A stretch of 64,000 bases of DNA from Pelagibius sp028280305 (GCF_965233615.1 NZ_OZ247495.1), one strand, 5' to 3'. Numbered from the stretch's first letter, positions 10,986 through 20,140 are shown. Notes: generated by a model from the sequence alone, not told the origin. Numbers and translations are program-made.

Positions 10986-12214
10986 GCCTCACGCTCCCGC
11001 CGTCCGTCCGGCGCTGCCAAATCTCTCTCCGCCAGCTTCGCGATCAGATGGCGTGCGGTTTCGTCGGCGCCGTCCATGGCGAAGGGCTTCGGTTTCTGCT
11101 CCCGAGGGGCTTCCAGGGCCCGGGTTATGCCGGCGGCCAGGCTGGCGCCGTTCAGGCCCGCCTCGTCGACAACGGTCAGATAGCCGCGCTCGGCCAGGAT
11201 GCCGGCGCGCAGGGTCTGCTCGGTTTCGGTGCCGCCGGCAAAGGGCACGACGATGCCGGGCAGGCCGGCGGCCATGACCTCCATCAGGGTATTGTAGCCG
11301 CCCTGGCTGATCGACAGGCGCGCCCGGGTCAGCAGCAGGGCGAAGTCGCTGCGCGCCCGCTCGACCTTGACGCCCGCCGGGGCGGCGGCAACGACTTCCT
11401 GAAACGCTGATTCCGGCATGTTGGGGCCGATCAGCACCCGCCAGGGGGCATCGGCCAGCGGCGACAGGGCCTTGGCCTCCAGGGCCGCTTCGACAAGGTG
11501 GCGGCCGACGGCCCCGCCGCCGACGGAGACGATGACCTCGCCATGGCCGGCTTCCGGATCGTCTGCCTGGGGCGGCGGCAACTGCCGCCCGGCCTCGGTC
11601 ACGTAACCGGTGTAATGCAGCCGTTCGGCCAGCGTGGCCGCTTCGGGGAAGCTGGTTTCGAGATTGAAGAAGTCCGGGTCGCCGTGGACGTAGAGCAGGT
11701 CGAAACCGCGGCGGAAGGTGTCCAGCATCCAGACGGCCTTGTCGGCCTTTTCCGGCCGATTGATGATGTCGCGCAGGGAGCAGGCGATCAGCGCCGGCGG
11801 CTGGTCCGCGCGGGCCTCTGCGATCAGCGGTTCCAGCTCGAAGCGCATCTTGCGCCGCCCGAAAGGATAAAGCTCGATCATCACCACCCGGGGCCGGCAG
11901 CGGCGGTAGACCGCCAGCAACTCACCCCGGCGCGCGTCCATCCAGGCCTCGTCGACCGGGCGGTCGTCGGCGTCGACCAGAACCGCAAAGGTCTCATCCT
12001 GGGCGCGGGCCGGCGCCAGTTGCACCACCTCGATGGACGGCAGGCCCGGCAGGTCGGAAAAGCCGAGGTCGCCGATCGGCAGGCCGCCGGTGACGAAAAC
12101 GACTTTCAAACCGGCGCGCTGGAGGGCGCGGGCCAGCACCGCAGCACGGCGGACATGGCCGATGCCCAGCAGGTGCTGGACATAGAGCATCACATCGCAG
12201 GTGTCGCCGCCCAT
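10982..12214 (-). CDS. MurG-like (GT28-type) glycosyltransferase
   Basis: A GT-B-fold glycosyltransferase with the MurG-like pattern. The N-terminal glycine loop is YVQHLLGIGHVRRAAVLARAL, the domain linker is EVIVSVGGGAVG, and the nucleotide-sugar site is ISQGGYNTLMEVMAAGLPGIVVPFAGGTETEQ. The ATG at 12214 (MGGDTCDVMLYV) is preferred. An in-frame TTG at 12268 would add 18 polar residues and sit closer to the upstream gene, so the start is not certain. It is a paralogue of the enzyme at 15403-16632 at the other end of the cluster. Donor and acceptor are unknown. Confidence 0.82.
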   Translation of the reverse strand: MGGDTCDVMLYVQHLLGIGHVRRAAVLARALQRAGLKVVFVTGGLPIGDLGFSDLPGLPSIEVVQLAPARAQDETFAVLVDADDRPVDEAWMDARRGELLAVYRRCRPRVVMIELYPFGRRKMRFELEPLIAEARADQPPALIACSLRDIINRPEKADKAVWMLDTFRRGFDLLYVHGDPDFFNLETSFPEAATLAERLHYTGYVTEAGRQLPPPQADDPEAGHGEVIVSVGGGAVGRHLVEAALEAKALSPLADAPWRVLIGPNMPESAFQEVVAAAPAGVKVERARSDFALLLTRARLSISQGGYNTLMEVMAAGLPGIVVPFAGGTETEQTLRAGILAERGYLTVVDEAGLNGASLAAGITRALEAPREQKPKPFAMDGADETARHLIAKLAERDLAAPDGRREREA

Positions 12215-12286
12215 CGATGTTCCGTTAGCTTCCGTTGCCGTCTCATCTGCTTGTGTTTGTCTCGCCAAAACCCCGTTTCCGCCTCT

Positions 12287-12901
12287 CTATCCCTTGTTTT
12301 CCGTCTGCAGCGGGATGTTGAGTTCCGATATCCGCAGCTTGCCCCCTGCGGACAGCTCAAAGCCGTGGGCGCAGGACCATTGCAGCTTGTCCGCTGGCTT
12401 TTCGCGCATGTCCCAGCCGCTGGCAAGGGCGTAGAGCGCCCGGATCACGCCCTTGTGCGTCACCGCGACGACAGTTTGCCGACGGTCGGCAAGTTCTGAC
12501 AACAGCGGGGCCAGCCGCTGCTGGACCATCCGGGGACTTTCGCCTTTGGGGGGCTGAAAATCCAGGCCCCGCGCTTCGTTTTCGGCCATCTGCGCACCGC
12601 CCTCGGCGCGCAGCTCGGCAAGGCGTCGGCCTTCCCAGGCGCCCCAGTCCGCCTCGACCAGCCGCGGTTCGGGCCGCAGGGCGCCGCCCCGCAGGACCTT
12701 GCGGTTGAGGATTTCGGCGGTCTGTCTTGCCCTCTGAAGCGGGCTGACGATCCAGTCGGCGTTGTCGGCTGCCGCCGGCAGGCACCAGCGCACTACCGTG
12801 CTGCGCCCCTTGTCGGAAAGCGGGGGATCGCTGCGCCCCTGGATCAGGCCCTGCTCGTTCCAGGCGGTCGGGCCGTGGCGGATCAGCAGCAGCGCCGTCA
12901 A
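12287..12901 (-). CDS. Histidine phosphatase (phosphoglycerate mutase-like)
   Basis: A 204-residue histidine phosphatase superfamily member. The catalytic motif is LLIRHGPTAWNEQGLIQGRSDPPLSDKG with His9. The second arginine and proton donor fit SPLQRARQTAEIL and VEADWGAWEGRRL. The second active-site histidine is in VVAVTHKGVIRALYA. The start is TTG (TTGA overlap with the stop of the upstream glycosyltransferase). Embedded among glycosyltransferases, it may dephosphorylate a sugar-phosphate or carrier intermediate rather than act in cobalamin synthesis; that is inferred from context only. Confidence 0.85.
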   Translation of the reverse strand: MTALLLIRHGPTAWNEQGLIQGRSDPPLSDKGRSTVVRWCLPAAADNADWIVSPLQRARQTAEILNRKVLRGGALRPEPRLVEADWGAWEGRRLAELRAEGGAQMAENEARGLDFQPPKGESPRMVQQRLAPLLSELADRRQTVVAVTHKGVIRALYALASGWDMREKPADKLQWSCAHGFELSAGGKLRISELNIPLQTENKG

Positions 12902-14028
12902 CCGCGGCTCGCTTCTTCCAGGATGCTGTTCAGGCGGCGGGCGGCGGCCAGCAGGCTGTGATTCTCCGCCACCATCCGCGGCGCCGCCTCGCCCATGGCG
13001 GCGCGGCTTGCGGTCTGGGTCAGGATTTCCCGTACGCTGGCGGCAAAGGTGGCGAGGCCGGGGTCGCAGAGATAACCGGTAACGCCTTCCGCGACGACGT
13101 TCTCCACCCCCGGACTGCGCCCGGCGACGACCGGCAGGCCGGCAGCCTGGGCCTCCAGCAGCGCCATGCCATAGGCCTCGTTCACCGCCGGCCAGACCAG
13201 CAGGTCGCAGGCGCTGTAAAGCGCCGGCATCACTTCGGGCTGGACCAGGCCGAGAAAGCGCACCCGCTCCGGCATCGCCCAGGCAAAGGCCTGGCGCACC
13301 TCTTCATAGGCTTCGCCGTCGCCGGCGACCACGAGCTGCCAGGGCATGTCCGGGATCGCCCGCAGCGCCTGGGCCAGCATCTGGTAGGAGGCCAGCTTGT
13401 CGCCGCGCCGGGTCATGGCGGCGGCCAGCAGCCAGGGCATTTCCGGGTCCAGGTGCTGCTCGCGGGCCAGGGCCTGACGGTAGTCGTCGCGCAGCGCGAG
13501 GACCGCGTCGTAGGGCGCGGTGTCGAGAAAGGGCTTAAGGGTGCGGACCTTTGCCTGGTCGGGGATCAGCTTGGCGTCGAGCGGGTTCAGGGTGACCACC
13601 GCCGCGGCCTGTTCCAGGGCCTGTAGCACTGCGCGGTGGCTGGCTGCCCAGGGCCCGCTGGCGCGCTTATGCGCAACCGAAGCCTCGGCCACCACATAGG
13701 GGATCTTCAAGGCCTTGGCGACGGCCGGGCCGATCCAGTCCGGCGCCTTGTAGTAGAGGTGATAGGTGAACCAGAGTTGCGGGCGCTGGCGTGCCGGCAG
13801 CGCCCGATAGCGCCGGATCAGCCGTTCGGCTAGGCGGGCGCCGGTCTTCTGCAGCCTTGTCTGGCGCTTTGCATCGCCGGCAGCCTCCCGGCTGCGGTAG
13901 CGGCTGGCCAGGGTGACGTCGTGGCCGGCCTGTTCCAGGGCCTGCATCAGCAGCCGCGCCATCAGGCGATCCCCGGAGGGGTTCGCGTGGGTCGGCGGTT
14001 TCAGTGGGGCATAAAAGGCGATACGCAT
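12898..14028 (-). CDS. Glycosyltransferase family 4 protein
   Basis: A 376-residue GT-B retaining glycosyltransferase. The N-terminus MRIAFYAPLKPPTHANPSGDRLMARLL is typical of GT4 enzymes (GDR loop). The C-terminal donor site has VVAGDGEAYEEVRQ, VRFLGLVQPEVMPALYSACDLLVWPAVNEAYGMALLEAQAAGLPVVAG, with the EAYGMALLE version of the EX7E motif. It overlaps the histidine phosphatase gene by four bases and follows the GT4 gene at 14048 by 19 bases. It belongs to the glycan operon running from 16632 down to about 9631. Confidence 0.87.
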   Translation of the reverse strand: MRIAFYAPLKPPTHANPSGDRLMARLLMQALEQAGHDVTLASRYRSREAAGDAKRQTRLQKTGARLAERLIRRYRALPARQRPQLWFTYHLYYKAPDWIGPAVAKALKIPYVVAEASVAHKRASGPWAASHRAVLQALEQAAAVVTLNPLDAKLIPDQAKVRTLKPFLDTAPYDAVLALRDDYRQALAREQHLDPEMPWLLAAAMTRRGDKLASYQMLAQALRAIPDMPWQLVVAGDGEAYEEVRQAFAWAMPERVRFLGLVQPEVMPALYSACDLLVWPAVNEAYGMALLEAQAAGLPVVAGRSPGVENVVAEGVTGYLCDPGLATFAASVREILTQTASRAAMGEAAPRMVAENHSLLAAARRLNSILEEASRG

Positions 14029-14047
14029 GGTCTGGAACAGGACTACC

Positions 14048-15391
14048 CTACAGCGATTCGGCGCTTTTGTGCGCTTTTCCGGATCTCAGCAACCGGTCTA
14101 AAGCATCGATCCCCCTGTGCATATCAAAATCCCTGCGAATTCGGGCCTCGCCGGCGCGGCCAAGCCGGGATCTGAGGCCGGGGTCGGCGATCAGGCCGGC
14201 CAGCGCCCGGCCCAGGGCGGCGGGATCCTCCGGCGGCACCAGAACACCGCTGACCCCGTCTTCGATCAGCTCCGGAATCGCCGCAACCGCCGTGGCCAGG
14301 CAGGCCAGGCCCTGGCTCTGGGCCTCCATCAGCACGTTGGGCAGGCCGTCGCGGTCGCCGCTGCGGGCGATGCGGCTGGCCAGGATGAAAAGGTCGGCGC
14401 TGCGGTACTGCGCCAGCACCGCCTCCTGCGCCTGGGGCCCAAGCCAGGAAATCCGTCCGCTCAGCCCCAGCTCTTCCGCCTGCTGTTCCAGTTTTTGGGC
14501 AAGCGGCCCCCCGCCGATCTGGGTGAGCTGCCAGTGCAGGTCCGGCGGCAGGGCGGCGAGGGCCGCCAGCAGGTCGTCATAGCCCTTTTTTTCGACCAGA
14601 CGCCCGACCGAGAGCAGGTGCACCGCCGCCGCCGGGCTGCTGCCGTTGCGCGCTGCTGCCTCAGGAGACGCCGCCGGTAAGGCGGCAGGGGCAGCAAAGC
14701 GGCTGAGATCGAGCCCGTGATAGACCAGACCCACCCGCCCGGCTTCCGGCGCCAAGCCGCGCAGATGCTCGGCACCATAGGCGGTGCAGGTGACCAGCCA
14801 GTCCAGGTCGGCCAGCTTTTCGCGCTTTTCCCAGTCCGGCAGGGTCCAGATGTCCTTTGCGTGGGCCGAAGCACACCAGGGCAGGCCCCGCATCATGGCC
14901 GCATAGCGCGCCACGGAGGCCGGCGTGTGGAGGAAGTGGGCGTAGAGCCTTTCGACGTCCTGCGGCAGCTCCGCGGCCAGGACGCAGGCCTGTCCGAAGC
15001 GGCGGATACGGTTCGGTGTGCGGTCGCGCCAGAGATCTTGAAGGAAGGTGCGCCGGGCCAGGCGGTAGCCCGGCAGCCTGCGGGCCCGGCGCCAGCTCCG
15101 CCACACCCTCGGCAGTTCCTGATAGAGGTATTCCGGCAGGTAGCTGACCGGCGCGGTGATCTCGCCGTGGATCGGATGGCGCTTGGTATCGGTCGGATGG
15201 CGCAGCGAAACCAGTTGCAGCCGGAACCCGCGCCGCTCAAGCGCCAGCAGTTCCTGGGCGATAAAGGTCTCGGAAAGGCGGGGATAGCCCTTCAGAACCA
15301 CGGCGATGGCCGGGGAGCCTGCGCCGGACGCCTGCGCCGAAGGGCTCTGCCTCAGGCGGTCCGGTTGGGGGTCGGTATTGGCAGGCTGCAT
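14048..15391 (-). CDS. Glycosyltransferase family 4 protein (exopolysaccharide type)
   Basis: A 447-residue GT4 enzyme. Features are AIVLKGYPRLSETFIAQELLALERRG-type N-terminus (SETFI loop, common in colanic-acid and exopolysaccharide transferases), HAKDIW near residue 175 and LLSVGRLVEKKGYDDLL. The donor site is RSADLFILASRIARSGDRDGLPNVLMEAQSQGLACLAT, with the DGLPNVLMEA form of the EX7E motif. The first ~25 residues are low-complexity. Eleven bases separate it from the MurG-like gene at 15403, so it is second in the operon. Acceptor unknown. Confidence 0.88.
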   Translation of the reverse strand: MQPANTDPQPDRLRQSPSAQASGAGSPAIAVVLKGYPRLSETFIAQELLALERRGFRLQLVSLRHPTDTKRHPIHGEITAPVSYLPEYLYQELPRVWRSWRRARRLPGYRLARRTFLQDLWRDRTPNRIRRFGQACVLAAELPQDVERLYAHFLHTPASVARYAAMMRGLPWCASAHAKDIWTLPDWEKREKLADLDWLVTCTAYGAEHLRGLAPEAGRVGLVYHGLDLSRFAAPAALPAASPEAAARNGSSPAAAVHLLSVGRLVEKKGYDDLLAALAALPPDLHWQLTQIGGGPLAQKLEQQAEELGLSGRISWLGPQAQEAVLAQYRSADLFILASRIARSGDRDGLPNVLMEAQSQGLACLATAVAAIPELIEDGVSGVLVPPEDPAALGRALAGLIADPGLRSRLGRAGEARIRRDFDMHRGIDALDRLLRSGKAHKSAESL

Positions 15392-15402
15392 TGCGACCGG
15401 TG

Positions 15403-16632
15403 TTACCCCTGCCCCAGGGTCACGGCTTCAGCCAATTCAAGCCCTTCGCTGCCCTGTTCCAACCAGTGGTCGGCCAGCCGGACCACGTTCTTGGGCCCGT
15501 CGAGAAGGCCGGGTACGACGACTTCGGAAGGCAGGTGTTGCTGCGGCAGGCTGCGCAGGGCGTCGGCCATCGTCCGGGCGTCGCGGTGCCCGTTGTCCTG
15601 GAGCATGCGGACCAGACCCAGATCCTGCGCGCGCGAGGCCCGGATGTACTGCTCCATGCGCGGTTCGGTGCGGGGCACGAGAAGGGCGCGCTTATCGAAG
15701 GAAAGGACTTCGCAGAAGGTGTTGTAGCCGCCCATGCAGACCAGCCCGGCGGCCTGCGCCATCAGGTTTTCGATGCGCGCTTCAAAGGTGATCGCCTCGA
15801 CCTTGTCGAGCTTGGCGACACGGGCCTGAAGGTCGCTCTGCACCTCGCTGTTCATGAAGGGCCCCAGAACCAGCAGCGCCGGATGAGGCAGGTCCGGGTC
15901 GTCCTCGTAAGCGCGCAGGACCCAGTCGATAATCGCCTCGCCGTCGCCGCCGCCGCCGACGGTGACCAGGATAAAGGGGTCCTTGATCTTCTCCAGGGTC
16001 ACCTGTGCCGCCGCTTCCGGGATGCCGCGGCGCAGATAGCCGGTATAGCTCATCTTGCTGCGCACGGAATCCGGCAGCGCGATGCCCTCCAGCGGATCGC
16101 AGATCTGCGGCAGGCCGTAGATCCAAATGTCGTTGTAGTAGCGGGCCAGGGCGGGCACCACCTGTTTGCGCTCCCATTCCGGCGCCAGCAGGCCGGGCTC
16201 GTCCATCACGTCGCGCAGGCCCAGCACGCAGGGGGTGCCGCGCCCTCCGAGCATTGCCAGGGTGCCCTCAACCTCACCGCGCAGGCCGAGCGGTTCCTTG
16301 TCGACGATGAAGAGATCGGGATCGAAGGCCTTGGCGGTATGCTCGATGATCGACTCGCGCATCGCCATGGTCTGCTCGATATCGATGTGCAGTGCCAGCG
16401 AGGTGTAGTCGCCGTTGCGCAGCTTGATCACCCCCGGCACGCGCACGAAGTCGACGCGGGCGCGAAAGTCGAAGGAGCCGATGATCGGCGATCCGGAGAG
16501 AATCAGCACCGACAGCGCCTTGTGCGCCTCGGCCAGGGTGTGCGCAATTTCCCGGCAGCGGCGCAAGTGGCCGAGGCCGAAGCTGTCGTGGCTGTAGATG
16601 AGGACCCGCTTGCCTCTGCGGCTTTCCTGCAC
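15403..16632 (-). CDS. MurG-like (GT28-type) glycosyltransferase, operon leader
   Basis: A 409-residue GT-B enzyme with YSHDSFGLGHLRRCREIAHTL (glycine loop 19-25), linker ILVTVGGGGDGEAII (223-229) and donor-site VCMGGYNTFCEVLSFDKRALLVPR (from about 298). It shares layout with the enzyme at 10982, but the sequences have diverged. The start is GTG at 16632, supported by a homologue-like N-terminus RGKRVLIYSHDSFG. It is the first gene of the glycan operon and is divergent from the ABC-like gene at 16904; the 271-base gap must hold promoters for both directions. I did not find a confident -35/-10 pair there. Confidence 0.82.
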   Translation of the reverse strand: MQESRRGKRVLIYSHDSFGLGHLRRCREIAHTLAEAHKALSVLILSGSPIIGSFDFRARVDFVRVPGVIKLRNGDYTSLALHIDIEQTMAMRESIIEHTAKAFDPDLFIVDKEPLGLRGEVEGTLAMLGGRGTPCVLGLRDVMDEPGLLAPEWERKQVVPALARYYNDIWIYGLPQICDPLEGIALPDSVRSKMSYTGYLRRGIPEAAAQVTLEKIKDPFILVTVGGGGDGEAIIDWVLRAYEDDPDLPHPALLVLGPFMNSEVQSDLQARVAKLDKVEAITFEARIENLMAQAAGLVCMGGYNTFCEVLSFDKRALLVPRTEPRMEQYIRASRAQDLGLVRMLQDNGHRDARTMADALRSLPQQHLPSEVVVPGLLDGPKNVVRLADHWLEQGSEGLELAEAVTLGQG

Positions 16633-16903
16633 GCCGCATTCTCCCGTCTCATTGCACGCGGGCGCGACTATGGCACAGGCCCGGCTGTGCAGGAAGCCTG
16701 CTGAAAAACCCGCTCGTAGACCAACGAAAGCGTGATCGCGGGCCTCTTGCCGCCGCCGGAGCAGATGTGGAATTGATGGAATCGCCCTGGAGAGCCAGTT
16801 CGGGGCGACCGTTTACCCATTCCGGGCCTTGGGCTAAGTTGCCACTGGAGAAGGGCTGGAGCTGACCGCAGGATCAAGCGGTTAGCGCGGATCGACGAGG
16901 GGT

Positions 16904-19612
16904 ATGGAACCAAGTATTTTCAAGTATGTGTGGCGGCACAGCAAACCGGAACAATTGGTTATCGTGTTCCTGGTTCTGCTGTCTCTGCCGTTCTATTACT
17001 TCTCGCTGAACCTGCCCAAGCAGATCGTCAACGAAGGCATTCAGGGCCAGGGTTTCGACGGCCCCGGTGCGACCCAGAGCTTCATGAGTCTGGATCTGCC
17101 CTTCGGCGAAGCGCTGTTCGGCCGGCCAGTCACGCTGTTCGATGGCCTGTCGCTGGATCAGGCCGACATGCTGCTGGCGCTGAGCCTCTCGTTTCTGACC
17201 CTGGTGCTCGTCAACGGTCTCTTCAAGTTCGTCATCAACACCCGCAAGGGCCGTATGGGCGAGCGTCTGCTGCGCCGCCTGCGCTACGAACTCAGCGACC
17301 GCATCCTGCGTTTCCCCCTGATCCATGTCCGCCGGGTCAAGCCCTCCGAGATGGCGACCATGATCAAGGACGAGGTGGAACCGCTGGGCGGTTTCATCGG
17401 CGATGCCTTCGCCACGCCGCTGTTCCTCGGCGGTCAGGCGCTCACGGCGCTGATCTTCATCATGGTGCAGTCGATCTGGCTCGGCATGGTGGCGGCGGCG
17501 GTGGTTCTTTTTCAGGCTTTTCTCATTCCCAAGCTGCGCAAGCGCATCCTGGTCCTGGGACGCGAAAGACAGCTCACCGCGCGTATGCTGGCCGGGCGCA
17601 TCGGCGAGCTGATCGACGGTGCCGTCGAGGTTCAAGCCAACGACACCACGAACTACGAGCGCGCCGATCTCACCTCCCGCCTGGGGCGCATTTTCAACAT
17701 CCGCTACGAAATCTATCAGCGGAAGTTCTTCGTCAAATTCCTCAACAATCTGCTCGCCCAGTTCACGCCTTTCGTCTTCTACCTCGGCGGCGGCCTGTTG
17801 GCGATTTCCGGCCATCTGGATATCGGCGCGCTGGTTGCGGTCATTGCCGCCTATAAGGACCTGCCCTCGCCGATCAAGGAACTGATCGACTGGGATCAGC
17901 AGCGCCTGGACGTGCAGATCAAGTACGAGCAGGTCATCGATCAGTTCCAGCCGCCGCAGATGATCGATCCGAAACATCAGGCAGCGGACAACGATCCGGG
18001 GCCGCCGCTCGCCGGTCAGATCAGTGCTTCGGCCCTGACCCTCAACGACGAGAACGACATTCCGCTGCTGCGGTCCATCAGCTTCACGACCGAGGTAACC
18101 CAGCACATTGCGATCGTCGGCAGCAGCGGCAGCGGCATGGAACAGCTCAGCCTGCTGCTGGCCGGCCTGGTTCAGCCGAGCTCCGGCCATCTCTGGATCG
18201 CCGGCAAGGACATCGGCGAACTGCCCGCGGCGGTGATCGGACGGCGTCTCTCCTATGTCGGACAGAACGCCTATCACTTTGCCGGTTCGCTGCGGAACAA
18301 TCTGCTCTACGGCCTGAAGCACCGTCCGGTGATCGAGGCTGATGCGGAACACGCCACCAGCGCGGCGGATCTCGCCGAAACGCGGCGCGCCGGAAACCCG
18401 CTTCTGGATATCAATGCCGACTGGATCGACTACGCGGCTGCCGGCGCTGACGACAAGGAAGGCATGACCGAGCGTTTGCTGGACGTCCTCGCCGTGGTCG
18501 ATCTGATCGATGATGCCTATCGCTTCGGGCTGACCGGCACCATCGACCCCGAAGACAAGCCGGAGGTGGCGGAGGGCATTCTGAAGGCCCGGGCGGCGAT
18601 GGTCGAACGTCTGGCGACCAGCGGCAATGACGACCTTGTGGTGCGTTTCGAGGCCGAGCGCTACAACATGAACGCTAGCGTGGCGGAGAACCTGTTGTTC
18701 GGCACGCCGCAGCGCGCCGACTTCGTCTCCGACAAGCTGGCCACCAACGAGACGCTGGCCCAGGTCCTGCGCGAGGCGGACCTGACGGATGCCTTTGTCA
18801 CCATGGGCGTGACCATCGCCAAGACCATGGTCGAGATCTTTGCCGATCTGCCGCCGGGTCACCCCTTCTTCGAGCAGTTCAGCTTCATCAGCGATGATGA
18901 GCTGCCGGAGTTCCGCACCATCGTCACCCGCGTCGAGAATTCCGGGGTGGAAGCCCTGGACAAGGCGGCGCGCCAGTTGCTGCGCGGCCTGCCGTTCAAC
19001 TATGTCGAAGCCCGTCATCGTCTCGGCCTGGTCGACGAAGCCATGGCCGGGCGGCTTGTCGATGCCCGGGTGCGGCTGGCCGAGCGCCTGAAGAAAGACT
19101 GTCCCGACGCCGTAGAGTTCTACGTCGCCGATGCCTACAACGCCGCCGCCTCGTTGCAGGACAACATCCTTTTCGGGCGCCTCGCCTACGGCCAGGCAAA
19201 GGCGGAGGAGACCATCGGCACGACCCTTGCCGAGGTGCTTGACGATCTGGGCCTGCGCAAGACGGTGATCGAGGTCGGGCTCGATTACAACGTCGGCATC
19301 GGCGGCGGGCGTCTTTCGGTCGCGCAGCGCCAGAAGCTGGCGATCGGCCGGGCCCTGCTGAAACAGCCGGACATTCTGATCGTCAACGAGGCCGCCTCGG
19401 TGCTCGACCGGGCGAGCCTGGTAAGGTTGATCGACAACATTCTGGCGATGCGCAAGGGCCGCGGCGTGATCTGGACGCTGCAGCGGCCGGAACTGGCCAG
19501 CCGCTTCGAAACCATCCTGGTGATGGGCGAGGGGCGCCTGGTCGAGCAGGGCAGCTTTCAGGACCTGACGCGCAACGGCGGCACTTTCAAAAATCTGGTT
19601 GCGGCAGAGTAG
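16904..19612 (+). CDS. ABC-exporter-like membrane protein with degenerate, insertion-split ATPase domain
   Basis: A 902-residue protein. Residues 1-340 look like a type IV exporter transmembrane domain (hydrophobic segments near 18-36, 87-110, 155-215, 285-330; coupling-loop GRIGELIDGAVEVQAND). From 365 follows a nucleotide-binding domain with nearly every ATPase motif changed. Walker A is GSSGSGM with Met412 for the catalytic Lys, the signature is LSVAQRQ (804-810) instead of LSGGQRQ, Walker B is ILIVNEAAS (Asn828 for Asp, Glu829 kept), and the H-loop His is Gln860 (WTLQRPELA). About 330 extra residues separate the Q-loop region from the signature. They include repeats of the post-Q-loop motif: SLRNNLLYG (462), SVAENLLFG (592) and SLQDNILFG (750). 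The frame is intact, so it is probably a functional non-hydrolysing relative rather than a pseudogene. It is followed by a cyclic-nucleotide-binding gene. Confidence 0.85.
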   Translation: MEPSIFKYVWRHSKPEQLVIVFLVLLSLPFYYFSLNLPKQIVNEGIQGQGFDGPGATQSFMSLDLPFGEALFGRPVTLFDGLSLDQADMLLALSLSFLTLVLVNGLFKFVINTRKGRMGERLLRRLRYELSDRILRFPLIHVRRVKPSEMATMIKDEVEPLGGFIGDAFATPLFLGGQALTALIFIMVQSIWLGMVAAAVVLFQAFLIPKLRKRILVLGRERQLTARMLAGRIGELIDGAVEVQANDTTNYERADLTSRLGRIFNIRYEIYQRKFFVKFLNNLLAQFTPFVFYLGGGLLAISGHLDIGALVAVIAAYKDLPSPIKELIDWDQQRLDVQIKYEQVIDQFQPPQMIDPKHQAADNDPGPPLAGQISASALTLNDENDIPLLRSISFTTEVTQHIAIVGSSGSGMEQLSLLLAGLVQPSSGHLWIAGKDIGELPAAVIGRRLSYVGQNAYHFAGSLRNNLLYGLKHRPVIEADAEHATSAADLAETRRAGNPLLDINADWIDYAAAGADDKEGMTERLLDVLAVVDLIDDAYRFGLTGTIDPEDKPEVAEGILKARAAMVERLATSGNDDLVVRFEAERYNMNASVAENLLFGTPQRADFVSDKLATNETLAQVLREADLTDAFVTMGVTIAKTMVEIFADLPPGHPFFEQFSFISDDELPEFRTIVTRVENSGVEALDKAARQLLRGLPFNYVEARHRLGLVDEAMAGRLVDARVRLAERLKKDCPDAVEFYVADAYNAAASLQDNILFGRLAYGQAKAEETIGTTLAEVLDDLGLRKTVIEVGLDYNVGIGGGRLSVAQRQKLAIGRALLKQPDILIVNEAASVLDRASLVRLIDNILAMRKGRGVIWTLQRPELASRFETILVMGEGRLVEQGSFQDLTRNGGTFKNLVAAE

Positions 19613-19638
19613 CTGTCAAAAAGACGTGGGGCCAAAAA

Positions 19639-19661
19639 GGCGCGGGGAACAAGCCCGCGCC
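19639..19661. other. GC-rich hairpin between ABC-like and cNMP-binding genes
   Basis: A perfect 8-bp stem, GGCGCGGG (19639-19646) pairing with CCCGCGCC (19654-19661), with a 7-base loop. On the plus strand no T-run follows, so it is not a good intrinsic terminator for the ABC-like gene. It may stabilise the upstream mRNA end or set differential expression of the two genes. Confidence 0.45.
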
Positions 19662-19690
19662 AGACACATAGAGGAGCGAGGAAGCGGGGC

Positions 19691-20140
19691 ATGAGTATCG
19701 ATCAAGAAGTGGAGATCCTGCGGCGTATTCCGATCTTTTCGCAGATCGAACCGGCCAAGCTGAAACTCATGGCCTTTGCCAGCGAGCGCCTGATCTACAA
19801 ATCCGGGCAGACGCTCTTCGCCCAGGGCGAAATGGGGGATGCCGCCTATATCGTTCTGGAGGGCACCGCGGACATCCTGGTGGACGCCGCCGACGGTCCC
19901 CTGCGGGTCGCCCAGCTCTCCGACAACGAAATCATCGGCGAAATCGCCATTCTCTGCGATATCCCCCGCACGGCGACGGTGCAGGCGGCGACCGAACTGG
20001 CGACCCTGAAGATCACCAAGGATCTGTTCTTTCGCATGATTATGGATTTTCCGGAGATGGGGGTCGAGGTGATGCGGGTTCTCGCACACCGGCTGGAACA
20101 GACCACCAACCAGTTGCGCGAGGCGCGGGCCGCCGGCTGA
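19691..20140 (+). CDS. Stand-alone cyclic-nucleotide-binding domain protein
   Basis: A 149-residue protein consisting of one CAP-family effector domain. The beta-roll is FSQIEPAKLKLMAFASERLIYKSGQTLFAQGEMGDAAYIVLEGTADIL. The phosphate-binding cassette is IGEIAILCDIPRTATV, with Glu84 and Arg93 in the places that bind the ribose and cyclic phosphate, so ligand binding is likely. It ends after the C-helix (RVLAHRLEQTTNQLREARAAG) and has no helix-turn-helix. It is therefore a regulatory module acting on a protein partner, not a Crp-type transcription factor. It starts 78 bases after the degenerate ABC-like gene, whose activity it may control; that role is inferred from position only. Confidence 0.88.
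   Translation: MSIDQEVEILRRIPIFSQIEPAKLKLMAFASERLIYKSGQTLFAQGEMGDAAYIVLEGTADILVDAADGPLRVAQLSDNEIIGEIAILCDIPRTATVQAATELATLKITKDLFFRMIMDFPEMGVEVMRVLAHRLEQTTNQLREARAAG

Noticed and set aside
16874..19018. A 714-codon antisense frame over the ABC-like gene
   Set aside because: It has no membrane segments or recognisable domains and arises from codon bias; the plus-strand protein has clear exporter features.
16904..19612. The ABC-like gene as a decaying pseudogene
   Set aside because: No frameshift or internal stop over 902 codons, regular codon use, and the extra region has ordered repeated motifs; loss of ATPase residues alone is not decay.
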